Part shown: piece by piece, positions 8,439 through 17,575 of the stretch | How positions within the stretch are numbered: position 1 is the stretch's first letter | Layout of the letters: each line of letters starts with the position of its first letter | NCBI GenBank assembly: GCA_017745295.1 | Contig: JAGHZR010000018.1 | Location: 124,001-188,000 of the forward strand | Origin: Novosphingobium sp. | Lineage (GTDB): Bacteria > Pseudomonadota > Alphaproteobacteria > Sphingomonadales > Sphingomonadaceae | Reading direction: 5' to 3' | Length of the DNA stretch: 64,000 nt | Position numbers and translations under genes: made by a program | The notes under the pieces: generated by a model | What the model was told of the DNA's origin: nothing | What the model saw: the letters and a program-made list of their open reading frames with translations, nothing else | Database searches by the model: none

Positions 8439-10784
8439 TTGCGTATCACGACGAACGTCTATCCCAAGGAACAGCGGCGCGACGCCTGGCGTTTCGCGCT
8501 CAAGCGGCTGTCGCTCACGCTGGACGAGGCGGACGACGCCACGCTCTACGGCGAACTCATCCAGTTCCGCGCCAGCACCGGGATCGATTTCATCCGCGTC
8601 ACCGGCACGCCCCAGTCGTGGACCATCGACTTTCGCGACCAGCCCGCCACCTACTGGCTGGCCATGGTGCTGGACGGCAGCGCCACCGTGCGCGATGCCG
8701 GACAGGAACTGCGCCTTGCCGATGGCGAGATGATCTGCGGGCGCGGGGACAGCCCGGTCCACCTTGCCTTTTCCGGAGACAACCGCAGCCTGATCGTCCA
8801 GGTGCCGCACAGCGAACTCAGCGCCCGGCTCAAGACGCCGATCAGCGGGCCGCCGCGCAAGATCGCGACGGACAGCGGCGCGGCGCGCGTGTTCTCGGGC
8901 ATGTTGCGCTCGCTGGCGGACACGATCTCGGACATCACCACGGATCAGGCACGGCCGGTGGAACTGGCCTTTCCCGAATTTCTCGTCACCAGCCTGCTCG
9001 ACAATGCCCCGGCCAAGGCCATGGGCGGCGCGGCAGGCATGCGCGCGGCGCTGCTGGAGCGCATCTTCCAGACCATCGAGATCCGCCTTTCGGACCCGGA
9101 CCTCAGCTACCAGCAGGTCGCCGCCGAGCACGGCATCTCGCCGCGCTATCTCCAGAAGCTGTTCGAATCGATCAACGACAGCTTCGGCCACTATGTGAAA
9201 GTGCGCAGGCTCGAACGTTGCCGACTGGACTTGCGCAGTCCGCTCCACGTCCAGAAGTCGATCTCCGATATCCTGTTCGAATGGGGCTTCAACGACAGCG
9301 CCTCGTTCAGCCGCGCCTTCCGCGAGCAATACGGCATATCCCCCCGCGAATACCGCAAGGCGCCGCCGCAGGAGCAGGAAGCGGTCGAACTGCTGCGCCG
9401 GGGCCGTCCTGCGCGCAAGGACCGCGCGAAGCCCGAGACCGTCGAGGCGGAGAGCGAGCCGGAATTGACGGCCGATGCCGAGGAGGCGGAACGGTCCGAC
9501 CGGCTGATGGGACCGGCCGTGCTCGGCGATACCGGCATCTCGCGCCATCACCATCTTCCCGCCACGCCCGAGACGATTCACTGGGGCTACCTCAGCAAGG
9601 ACCTGAAGCCCGCGCTCCATGTCCGTTCGGGCGACTTCGTGACGATCGAGGCGCTGACTCACCATGCCAATGACGACCACGAGCGCATGGTCGAGGGCGA
9701 TCCCGGCATCGAGAGCGTCTATCGCTGGGACGAGACCGGCAAGGCGGTGGACAGGCGGGGCGCGGGACCGATGGATGCCAGCGCGCTGGGGCGGGGACCG
9801 GGCGAGGGCTTCGGCGTCCACATCTGCACCGGCCCGATTCATGTCGAGGGCGCGATGCCGGGCGACCTCGTCGAAGTGCGCATCCTCGATCTCAAGCCGC
9901 GGCCCAGCGGCAATCCGCGCTTTGCGGGCAAGTGCTTCGGCTCGAACGCGGCGACCTATTGGGGCTTCCACTACAACGACCTGCTGACCGAGCCGAAACA
10001 GCGCGAGGTGGTGACGATCTACGAAGTCGAGGCTGCGGGCGGACGCCTGCCCACGGCCCATGCGGTCTACTCCTATCGCTGGACGCCCCAGGTCGATCCC
10101 TCGGGCGTGACTCACGCGCGCTACGATTATCCCGGCGTGCCGGTCGATCCCGAGACCATCGAGCGCAATTACGACGTGCTGCGCAATGTCGAGATTCCGA
10201 TCCGTCCGCACTTCGGCGTGATCGCGGTCGCCCCGGCCCATAACGGACTGGTCGATTCGGTGCCTCCGGCGAGCTACGGCGGCAATCTCGACAACTGGCG
10301 CACCGGGCCGGGCGCGCGGGTGTTCCTGCCGGTGCAGGTCCCCGGCGCGCTGCTCTCGCTGGGCGATCCCCATGCCTCGCAGGGCGACAGCGAGCTTTGC
10401 GGCACCGCCATCGAATGCTCGATGACCGGGCTGGTCCAGGTGGTCCACCACAAGGCGGCGGGGCTGATGGAGCAGCTTCGCGATGTCGATTATCCGCTGA
10501 TCGAGACCGAGACGGAATGGGTCGTCATGGGCTTCAGCCATCCCGACTATCTCAAGGAACTGGGCGAGGATGCGCAGAGCGAGGTCTACAAGCAATCTTC
10601 GATCGATGCCGCCATGCGCGATGCCTTCCGCAAGGCGCGCCGGTTCCTGATGACCGCCAAGCAGTTGACCGAGGACGAGGCGATTTCGCTGCTCTCGGTG
10701 GGCGTCGATTTCGGCGTCTCGCAGATCGTCAACGGCAACTACGGCGTTCATGCCGTCATCCGGAAAGCCCTGTTCACCAGTTGA
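8439..10784 (+). CDS. AraC-family regulator fused to acetamidase/formamidase
   Basis: A 781-residue two-part protein in one uninterrupted frame. Residues 1 to about 200 resemble the AraC-type ligand-binding cupin-like domain. Residues 201 to about 307 form the double helix-turn-helix: AAEHGISPRYLQKLFES in the first motif, and ILFEWGFNDSASFSRAFRE followed by GISPREYRKA in the second. A charged Ala/Glu/Arg-rich linker (about 308-365) leads to a full-length FmdA/AmdA domain (about 368-781, normal length near 400), with landmarks DLVEVRILDL, PHFGVIAVAP, LSLGDPHASQGDSE and EWVVMGFSHPDY. FmdA enzymes hydrolyse formamide or short amides to ammonia and acid. Start: TTG 8439 behind AAGGTGG. A frame error cannot create this fusion because both halves share one open frame. 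Confidence 0.85.
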   Translation: MRITTNVYPKEQRRDAWRFALKRLSLTLDEADDATLYGELIQFRASTGIDFIRVTGTPQSWTIDFRDQPATYWLAMVLDGSATVRDAGQELRLADGEMICGRGDSPVHLAFSGDNRSLIVQVPHSELSARLKTPISGPPRKIATDSGAARVFSGMLRSLADTISDITTDQARPVELAFPEFLVTSLLDNAPAKAMGGAAGMRAALLERIFQTIEIRLSDPDLSYQQVAAEHGISPRYLQKLFESINDSFGHYVKVRRLERCRLDLRSPLHVQKSISDILFEWGFNDSASFSRAFREQYGISPREYRKAPPQEQEAVELLRRGRPARKDRAKPETVEAESEPELTADAEEAERSDRLMGPAVLGDTGISRHHHLPATPETIHWGYLSKDLKPALHVRSGDFVTIEALTHHANDDHERMVEGDPGIESVYRWDETGKAVDRRGAGPMDASALGRGPGEGFGVHICTGPIHVEGAMPGDLVEVRILDLKPRPSGNPRFAGKCFGSNAATYWGFHYNDLLTEPKQREVVTIYEVEAAGGRLPTAHAVYSYRWTPQVDPSGVTHARYDYPGVPVDPETIERNYDVLRNVEIPIRPHFGVIAVAPAHNGLVDSVPPASYGGNLDNWRTGPGARVFLPVQVPGALLSLGDPHASQGDSELCGTAIECSMTGLVQVVHHKAAGLMEQLRDVDYPLIETETEWVVMGFSHPDYLKELGEDAQSEVYKQSSIDAAMRDAFRKARRFLMTAKQLTEDEAISLLSVGVDFGVSQIVNGNYGVHAVIRKALFTS

Positions 10785-10789
10785 GTTTG

Positions 10790-10812
10790 AAAATCCGCCA
10801 TGGGCGGATTTT
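10790..10812. terminator. Rho-independent terminator of the catabolic cluster
   Basis: A perfect 10-base stem (10790-10799 with 10803-10812) and 3-base loop, with an A-run before and a T-run after. It begins 6 bases beyond the fusion gene stop. Confidence 0.85.
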
Positions 10813-10813
10813 A

Positions 10814-10898
10814 GCGGCACCAGCCCACGCCCCCACCCGACCTCCCACAACAGTGTATCCTGGATGGGAGGTCGGGTGGGGGCGTGGGCTGGTGCCGC
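10814..10898. repeat. Large inverted repeat with 34-bp perfect arms
   Basis: Arms at 10814-10847 and 10865-10898 are perfect reverse complements of 34 bases, with a 17-base loop. The arm core is CCCACGCCCCCACCCGACCT. It has no T-run and lies between two terminator hairpins, so it looks like an inserted extragenic palindromic element and not a terminator. No second copy was seen in this window. Confidence 0.9.
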
Positions 10899-10900
10899 AC

Positions 10901-10924
10901 AAAAACGGGCGTACGCCCGTTTTT
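10901..10924. terminator. Bidirectional terminator-like perfect palindrome
   Basis: A 24-base perfect palindrome: A-run plus ACGGGCGT paired with ACGCCCGT plus T-run. It has the terminator form on either strand. It is the third hairpin in a row after the catabolic cluster. Confidence 0.7.
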
Positions 10925-11193
10925 GCCCGACCGTCAGGTCGGACAACGACTCCACACGCAATTATCTTGCGTTTTTCCGCAGTGCACACTAAATGCCTCC
11001 CGACAACCGGCGCGTAGGGTTCTTCCCTGCCGCAATCCGTGAGCAGCGTGAGGTCCCGATGCGGACCGGCCCGGACGAGCGGTTGTCCTTTTGAACCAGC
11101 TTCCTTCTTCACGCAGGGTCGCCCGTAACGACACCTTGCTGTGTGCGCGGGCCAAGAACCTTCCGCGTGCCCCGCACCTTGTGAAAGTGACAC
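10925..11193. other. Leader region of the DEAD-box helicase gene
   Basis: 269 bases with no supported gene. It must hold the helicase promoter and an untranslated leader, but no convincing -35/-10 pair or riboswitch fold could be picked out. Cold-shock-type leader regulation is possible given the product, but nothing in the sequence proves it. Confidence 0.4.
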
Positions 11194-12711
11194 ATGTCCT
11201 ATTTCTCCGAACTTGGTCTGGCCGAGCCGATCCTCCGTGCGCTCGCGGCCAAGGGCTACACCGATCCCTCGCCGATTCAGCGCCAGTCGATTCCGGCGCT
11301 GCTTGAGGGCCGTGACATTCTCGGCATCGCGCAGACCGGCACCGGCAAGACCGCCGCGTTCTCGCTGCCTTCGCTGCACCGCCTCGCCAGCGACCCCAAG
11401 CCGCGCCAGAACGCCGGCTGCCGCATGCTCGTGCTCTCGCCGACCCGCGAACTCGCGGCCCAGATCGCCGAGAACATGCGCGGCTATGCCAAGTTCCTGA
11501 ACCTCTCGGTCCAGTGCATCTTCGGCGGCGTGCCCGCCGGCAAGCAGGCCCGCGCTCTGGAGCGCGGCACCGACATCCTGGTCGCCACCCCCGGCCGCCT
11601 GCTCGACCTGATCGACAGCCGCGCGCTGACCTTGCGCCATGTCGAGATCTTCGTGCTCGACGAAGCCGACCAGATGATGGACCTCGGCTTCATCGTCCCG
11701 CTGAAGCGCGTCGCCGCGCTCCTGCCCAAGCAGCGCCAGAGCCTGTTCTTCTCGGCCACCATGCCGCAGGCGATCGCCGAGCTGGGCAAGCAGTTCATCA
11801 ACAACCCGGTGAAGGTCGAAGTCGCTCCGCAGTCGACCACCGCCGAGCGCGTCGAACAGTACGCCACCTTCATCAACCAGGCCGAGAAGCAGGCGCTTCT
11901 CACGCTGAGCCTGCGTGACGGTCTGGCCGAAGACGCCGCCGAGAAGGCCGAGCATGGCGCCATCGACCGCGCGCTCGTCTTCACCCGCACCAAGCATGGC
12001 GCCGACCGCGTGGTTCGCCACCTCGTCGCCGCCGGTATCCCGGCCGCCGCGATCCACGGCAACAAGAGCCAGGCCCAGCGCACCGCCGCGCTCGGCGGCT
12101 TCCGCCAGGGCACGATCCGCATCCTCGTTGCCACCGACATCGCCGCGCGCGGCATCGACGTCTCGGGCGTTTCGCACGTCTACAACTTCGAGATCCCCAA
12201 CGTGGCCGAACAGTACGTCCACCGCATCGGCCGCACCGCGCGTGCGGGCGCTGACGGCGTGGCGATCAGCTACGTCGCGCCGGACGAGAAGCCCTATATC
12301 CGCGACATCGAGAAGCTGACCCGCGTCAAGCTGGCCACGCTCGGCCTGCCGGAAGACTTCCAGAAGCAGGCCGCGCGCCTCCCCGCGCCTTCGCGTCAGG
12401 CTCCGGCCGCGCCGCAGGGCAACGGTCGTTCGCGCGACGGTCAGCGTCAGGGTGAAGGCCGCCGCGACGGTCGTGGCGGCGGCAACCGCAGCCAGCAGCC
12501 GCGCGGCGATCGTCGTGACCGGCCCCAGGGCGAGCGGACGGGCGAAGGTCGCGGTGACGAGCGTCGCCGGGACGACCGTCCGCGCAGCGACGCCCCGCGT
12601 GGCGATCGCCGCGAGCACGGCGGTGAAGAGGGCGAGCGCAAGCGTCGCTTCCGTCCGCGTGGCGGCAAGACCGTCGGCACCCACAAGGGCGCGGTTCGCC
12701 GCGCAGGCTGA
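11194..12711 (+). CDS. rhlE: DEAD-box ATP-dependent RNA helicase (RhlE-like)
   Basis: A 505-residue RNA helicase. The Q motif (DPSPIQRQSIP) is followed by Walker A AQTGTGKT at about residues 46-53, PTRELA, TPGRLLD, the DEAD box in VLDEADQMMD, SAT in FFSATMP, then the second RecA-like domain with RGIDVSGVSHV and HRIGRTARAG. The final 110 residues are a basic Arg/Gly/Asp-rich disordered tail of repeated RGD/RRD-type units, usual for RhlE-type helicases and binding RNA. These proteins act in ribosome assembly and mRNA turnover in the cold. The gene is a single-gene unit ending at two hairpins. The symbol is given by family resemblance; sphingomonads carry several paralogues. Confidence 0.92.
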   Translation: MSYFSELGLAEPILRALAAKGYTDPSPIQRQSIPALLEGRDILGIAQTGTGKTAAFSLPSLHRLASDPKPRQNAGCRMLVLSPTRELAAQIAENMRGYAKFLNLSVQCIFGGVPAGKQARALERGTDILVATPGRLLDLIDSRALTLRHVEIFVLDEADQMMDLGFIVPLKRVAALLPKQRQSLFFSATMPQAIAELGKQFINNPVKVEVAPQSTTAERVEQYATFINQAEKQALLTLSLRDGLAEDAAEKAEHGAIDRALVFTRTKHGADRVVRHLVAAGIPAAAIHGNKSQAQRTAALGGFRQGTIRILVATDIAARGIDVSGVSHVYNFEIPNVAEQYVHRIGRTARAGADGVAISYVAPDEKPYIRDIEKLTRVKLATLGLPEDFQKQAARLPAPSRQAPAAPQGNGRSRDGQRQGEGRRDGRGGGNRSQQPRGDRRDRPQGERTGEGRGDERRRDDRPRSDAPRGDRREHGGEEGERKRRFRPRGGKTVGTHKGAVRRAG

Positions 12712-12720
12712 TCGAAACAG

Positions 12721-12744
12721 AAGGCCGGTTTTAGAGTCGGCCTT
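12721..12744 (+). terminator. Terminator after the helicase gene
   Basis: A 7-base stem, AAGGCCG (12721-12727) with CGGCCTT (12738-12744), followed by a short T-run, 9 bases after the stop. Confidence 0.55.
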
Positions 12745-12759
12745 TACAGCACAACGATC

Positions 12760-12796
12760 GGAACGGCCCCCATGCCACTGGCATGGGGGCCGTTCC
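12760..12796. terminator. Bidirectional terminator hairpin between convergent genes
   Basis: Arms of 18 bases (12760-12777 and 12779-12796) form an almost loopless palindrome centred on ATGCCACTGGCAT, followed by TTTA. It sits between the helicase stop and the CorC-like gene stop. Confidence 0.75.
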
Positions 12797-12797
12797 T

Positions 12798-14132
12798 TTA
12801 TGCCTCTCCGGCAACTCCATCGTCTCCGCCATCTTCGTCGATCCGGGAGACGAGTATCTTGTCGATCTTGAGGCCGTCCATGTCGACGACCTCGAAACGC
12901 CAACCGCGGTCGGTGAAGAACTCCCCTTCCTGCGGGACTTTCCGGAGCGCGGCGAGAATGTAGCCCGCGACGGTCGCGTATTCGCGGTCGTCGGGCAGGG
13001 GCATGCCGAGGCGGTCGGCCAGCGCGTCGGCGGGCATCGCGCCGGAAACCAGCAACGAGCCGTCGCTGCGTTCCACCACCATCGGTTCGTCGCCCTCGTC
13101 CTGATGGCCGACGAACGCGCCGGCCAGCGCCGCCAGCATGTCCGAAGTGGTGACGAGGCCTTCGAGATGGCCATATTCGTCATGGACCATCGCCATCGTC
13201 ACTTCCGCCTGCTGCAACTTGCGCAAGGCATCCATGGCATCGAGCTGGTCGGGGATGACTTCGGCCTTCTTCATCATCGCGGCGATCTCCACCGGACGCC
13301 CGGCGACGAGCGCGGCGAGAACCTCGCGCACCTTGAGAATGCCGACGATATTGTCGGGCGACCCTTCCTCGGCGACCGGCAGCATCGAGTGCGGCGAGGC
13401 CTCGATCTTGGCGCGCAGGGCTTCCTCACCGGCGTTGACGTCGATCCAGTCGATCTGGTTGCGCGGCGTCATCAGTTCGCGCACCGGCCGTTCGGCCAGA
13501 CGCATGACGCCGGTCATCATTGCGCGTTCCTCTTCCTCGATCACGCCGGAGCGGGTCGCCTCGGCGAAGATCATCTGCAGCTCCTCGGCGGTCAGCTGTT
13601 CCTGTCCGCCGCCGCGAATCGAGAAGAGGCGCAGGATCAGCGCCGAGGACGTGTCGAGCAGCCAGACGAAGGGCGCCATGATCCGCGCCAGCCAGGCCAT
13701 CGGCCGGGCCATGACGATCGCCACAGGCTCGGCCATGCGCAGGGCAAGCTGCTTGGGCACCAGTTCGCCGACGACGAGGCTGGCGAACGTGGTGGCGATG
13801 ATGACCAGCGTGAAGCCTGCCTCCCCGGCGAAGCGCACGGGTACGCCCAGCGCCGCCAGTCTTTCACCCACCGGCCCGCCAAGGCTGGCGCCCGAATAGG
13901 CACCGGCGATGATGCCGATCAGGGTGATGCCGATCTGTACCGTGCTGAGGAACTTGCCGGGATCGGCCGCCAGCTCCAGCGCGGTGCGGGCGGCGCCGCT
14001 GCCTTTGTCGGCCGAGACCCTGAGCCTGGCGGCACGCGCGGACACGATGGCCAGCTCGGACATGGAGAACAGGCCGTTGATCAGGATCAGGCCGGCGATG
14101 ATGAAGAGGTCGATCCAGGGGAAAGGTGTCAC
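12798..14132 (-). CDS. Hemolysin-family CNNM/CorC transporter
   Basis: A 444-residue inner-membrane protein. The N-terminal DUF21/CNNM domain (about residues 1-190) has four hydrophobic segments starting PWIDLFIIAGLILINGLFSM, with MSELAIVSARAARL characteristic of the family. A pair of CBS domains (about 210-335) contains MTPRNQIDWID and a second unit starting near VEIAAMMKKAEVIPD. The CorC_HlyC C-terminal domain (about 350-430) ends in DGLKIDKILVSRI. Related proteins export Mg2+ or Co2+; 'hemolysin' is a historical label. The start codon appears to be GTG. It is convergent with the helicase gene and divergent from the OmpA-like gene. Confidence 0.9.
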   Translation of the reverse strand: MTPFPWIDLFIIAGLILINGLFSMSELAIVSARAARLRVSADKGSGAARTALELAADPGKFLSTVQIGITLIGIIAGAYSGASLGGPVGERLAALGVPVRFAGEAGFTLVIIATTFASLVVGELVPKQLALRMAEPVAIVMARPMAWLARIMAPFVWLLDTSSALILRLFSIRGGGQEQLTAEELQMIFAEATRSGVIEEEERAMMTGVMRLAERPVRELMTPRNQIDWIDVNAGEEALRAKIEASPHSMLPVAEEGSPDNIVGILKVREVLAALVAGRPVEIAAMMKKAEVIPDQLDAMDALRKLQQAEVTMAMVHDEYGHLEGLVTTSDMLAALAGAFVGHQDEGDEPMVVERSDGSLLVSGAMPADALADRLGMPLPDDREYATVAGYILAALRKVPQEGEFFTDRGWRFEVVDMDGLKIDKILVSRIDEDGGDDGVAGEA

Positions 14133-14343
14133 AGTGACATGTCGTTAGCAGAAATTCCCGCAAGTGCGAAGGGAACCTGCGAACGCCGCTTGGACAGAAC
14201 TGACGTAAGAGTCGGCTCCGGGAACAGATGCGGGCAGCAATCGTTTCGCCGGGATCAGCCATCTGCTATTCATGTCCACTAATACACAGACACCCGTGCC
14301 AAATAGACATCCGTGGAAGTGTTTCTGAACAGGAGGGAAGACC

Positions 14344-15018
14344 ATGAAGAAATCACGCCTGATGACCTCCGCCCTTGCCGCGCTCTCGCTGGTCGCGGTC
14401 TCTGCCTGCGTCACCGATCCGAACACCGGTGAGCGCAAGGTTTCGCGCACTGCCATCGGCGGCGGCGCCGGCGCGGGTCTCGGCTACCTTCTGGGCAGCG
14501 TGATCGGCGGCAAGACTGCCCGCATCGTCGGCGCCGGTATCGGCGGCGTGGCGGGCGGCGTCGTCGGCTACCAGATGGACAAGCAGATCAAGGAACTGAA
14601 GGAAGACACCGCCGGTTCGGGCATCGACGTGACCCAGGAAGGCGACGGCATCCTGCTCAACCTGCCGGACGTCACGTTTGCGGTCAACTCCACCGAGATC
14701 AGCCCCTCGTTCCAGGCCGCGCTCGACAATGTCGCGCAGAGCATGACCAAGTATCCGGACAGCCTGATCGACGTCTACGGCCATACCGATTCGACCGGAT
14801 CGGATGCCTACAACCTCGACCTGTCCAAGCGCCGCGCCGATTCGGTGGCCCGCTACCTCATCATGCGCGGCGTTTCCTCGGCGCGTATCCAGACGCAGGG
14901 CATGGGCAAGAACTATCCGGTGGCGGACAACACCACCCCCGAAGGCCGCGCCAAGAACCGCCGTGTCGAAATCAAGATCACGCCGGTCACCAAGGATGAA
15001 GCTGCCGCCGCGCGCTGA
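14344..15018 (+). CDS. OmpA-family outer-membrane lipoprotein
   Basis: A 224-residue lipoprotein. The signal peptide ends in the lipobox VSAC with lipidated Cys22. Residues about 38-80 are a Gly-rich hydrophobic stretch (GGGAGAGLGYLLGSVIGG and IGGVAGGVVGYQ), as in the YiaD/17-kDa antigen group. Residues about 105-215 form the OmpA C-terminal peptidoglycan-binding domain: VDVYGHTDSTGS-type signature (here DVYGHTDSTGSDAYN), LSKRRADSVARYL and the closing GRAKNRRVEIKI. It probably anchors the outer membrane to peptidoglycan. A GGAGGGAAG site precedes the ATG. It is monocistronic, with a terminator following. Confidence 0.92.
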   Translation: MKKSRLMTSALAALSLVAVSACVTDPNTGERKVSRTAIGGGAGAGLGYLLGSVIGGKTARIVGAGIGGVAGGVVGYQMDKQIKELKEDTAGSGIDVTQEGDGILLNLPDVTFAVNSTEISPSFQAALDNVAQSMTKYPDSLIDVYGHTDSTGSDAYNLDLSKRRADSVARYLIMRGVSSARIQTQGMGKNYPVADNTTPEGRAKNRRVEIKITPVTKDEAAAAR

Positions 15019-15055
15019 TCGTAAAAAAGTGTTTCCGCTGGGAAGCGGGATCGGG

Positions 15056-15088
15056 AAAGGGGGCGGCCTTCAGGTCCGGCCCCTTTTT
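15056..15088 (+). terminator. Terminator after the OmpA-family gene
   Basis: AAAGGGG (15056-15062) pairs with CCCCTTT (15080-15086), with an internal partial stem, then a T-run. It lies directly before the convergent cysQ stop. Confidence 0.7.
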
Positions 15089-15091
15089 ATA

Positions 15092-15886
15092 TCACGCCGA
15101 ATAGCGCTCCGCCCGGTCCGCCAGGCGTTCGACCGCCGCATTGTGGATCGCGGGCGAGCTTACCAGCACGCCGAAAGCGCGCGGATCATGCTTGTTGTAG
15201 TTGAGCGGCTTGCCGAAGGCATCGGTCACGGCGGCCCCGGCCTCGCGGGCGATCAGCCCGGCGGCGGCAATGTCCCATTCGTAGCCCCAGCGCAGGGTCG
15301 CCAGCAGGTCCGCCTCGTCGGCGGCGACCATTGCCATGCGCAGCGCAATCGAATTCGGCTGGTCCACCAGCACGAGATCGGCATCTTCCGGCGCCAGCTT
15401 CTTCGCTGGAACCCGCGCGCCTGCCAGAGTCTCGCGGTGGCTCGCCCGCAGCGGCTTTCCGTTGCGCCAGCTTCCCTTGCCCGCCTCGCCGTACCAGAAT
15501 TCACCCCCGGCCTCGCGTGCACGCGCCGGGGCATGGAGCAGGCCGATCAGCGGCCGCCGCGTGTTCACCAGCGCGACCGAGACCGCCCAGCCGGTGCGCC
15601 CGGCGATGAAATCGCGCGTCCCGTCGATCGGATCGACCAGCCAGACCAGTTCATGACCCTGACGCGCCGGGGAATCCGCAGTTTCTTCCGAAAGCCATCC
15701 TGCCGAGGGTAGCAGCCCGCCCAGTTCCTGCTTGAGGAACGAATCCACGGCGATATCCGCGGTGCTCACCGGGCTGCCGGGCGTTTTTTCCCAGTGTTCA
15801 CAGGGATTCCCGTCGCCCGGCCATCCGGCCATGGCGATGCGTCCGGCCTCGCGGACGATGGCTTCCAGTCTGTCGCGATCGATCAT
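15092..15886 (-). CDS. cysQ: 3'(2'),5'-bisphosphate nucleotidase CysQ (inositol-phosphatase family)
   Basis: A 264-residue Mg2+-dependent, lithium-sensitive-type phosphatase. Metal-binding motifs are in order: SEETAD (first Glu-Glu), LVDPIDGTRDF (DPxDGT core) and YEWDIAAAGLIAREAG (WDxAA). CysQ recycles 3'-phosphoadenosine 5'-phosphate left from sulfate assimilation. A close relative, inositol-1-phosphatase SuhB, cannot be ruled out, but the short form and the YEWDIAAAGLIAREAGAA segment favour CysQ. The ATG at 15886 gives the family-normal N-terminus; an in-frame ATG at 15961 would add 25 residues with no conserved features. Confidence 0.82.
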   Translation of the reverse strand: MIDRDRLEAIVREAGRIAMAGWPGDGNPCEHWEKTPGSPVSTADIAVDSFLKQELGGLLPSAGWLSEETADSPARQGHELVWLVDPIDGTRDFIAGRTGWAVSVALVNTRRPLIGLLHAPARAREAGGEFWYGEAGKGSWRNGKPLRASHRETLAGARVPAKKLAPEDADLVLVDQPNSIALRMAMVAADEADLLATLRWGYEWDIAAAGLIAREAGAAVTDAFGKPLNYNKHDPRAFGVLVSSPAIHNAAVERLADRAERYSA

Positions 15887-16050
15887 GCGCGAGTCGTTCT
15901 CGTTAATCGGGTGTTTCAATGTCCCGCGCGACCCCATTGCGCAGGGAACGGGACTTTTCAAGCGCGCAGGGATGTGCTTATGCGGCCGGGATCAAGTTCG
16001 GGGCTACCCACGCCTTTTCACGGACACTCCAGCAGAAAGCGATTTCAGCG

Positions 16051-17253
<1,203 letters not shown>

Positions 17254-17301
17254 TCGGCGCCGTTTCTTGGGTCTCACGCGATCCCGTATCGTATAGTGCA
17301 G

Positions 17302-17328
17302 CGGCGGGGGTCTTCCGGACCCCCGCCG
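17302..17328 (+). terminator. Terminator after sucC
   Basis: A perfect 11-base GC-rich stem (17302-17312 with 17318-17328) with loop TTCCG and only a short T-stretch afterwards. The rest of the 322-base gap (17254-17575) shows no gene, only the etfB promoter region. Confidence 0.7.
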
Positions 17329-17479
17329 TTCGCATTTGAAGCCTGGGCGAAGTGCGCCTTTGCGCCATCATAGTAATTCTCAGGCTGGCGTTTCTGCCGG
17401 GGCGATGCGCATTCCTGCGGATTTACGATATGGCACGTGCTGTGATCCGACCTCGGGCTCGTCTCGCCGCCGGCAGGGC

Positions 17480-17506
17480 TTGACCTATACGTCAATTGCC
17501 TATTAG
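17480..17506 (+). promoter_or_regulatory. Possible promoter of etfBA
   Basis: TTGACC (17480-17485) with TATTAG (17501-17506) at a 15-base spacing, 70 bases before the etfB start. The spacing is shorter than ideal. It is offered as a candidate on sequence likeness only. Confidence 0.35.
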
Positions 17507-17575
17507 GCGGGCCTTGAGTGGATTTAATCGAGCGGCTAAACAGGCCGCGCCTGAAACTGAAGAGGACCCGATCCA

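Noticed and set aside
8439..10784. Idea that the AraC-amidase fusion is a sequencing frameshift joining two genes
   Set aside because: Both halves lie in one uninterrupted frame with a linker of normal codon use, so a frame error would not produce it. A missing stop codon remains a remote possibility.
8226..10961. A 911-codon minus-strand frame opposite the AraC-amidase gene
   Set aside because: Low-complexity Arg/His/Leu composition, no motif, and the plus strand shows two recognisable domains.
10774..12903. A 709-codon minus-strand frame opposite the helicase
   Set aside because: It runs through the terminators at both ends and lies opposite a clear DEAD-box gene.
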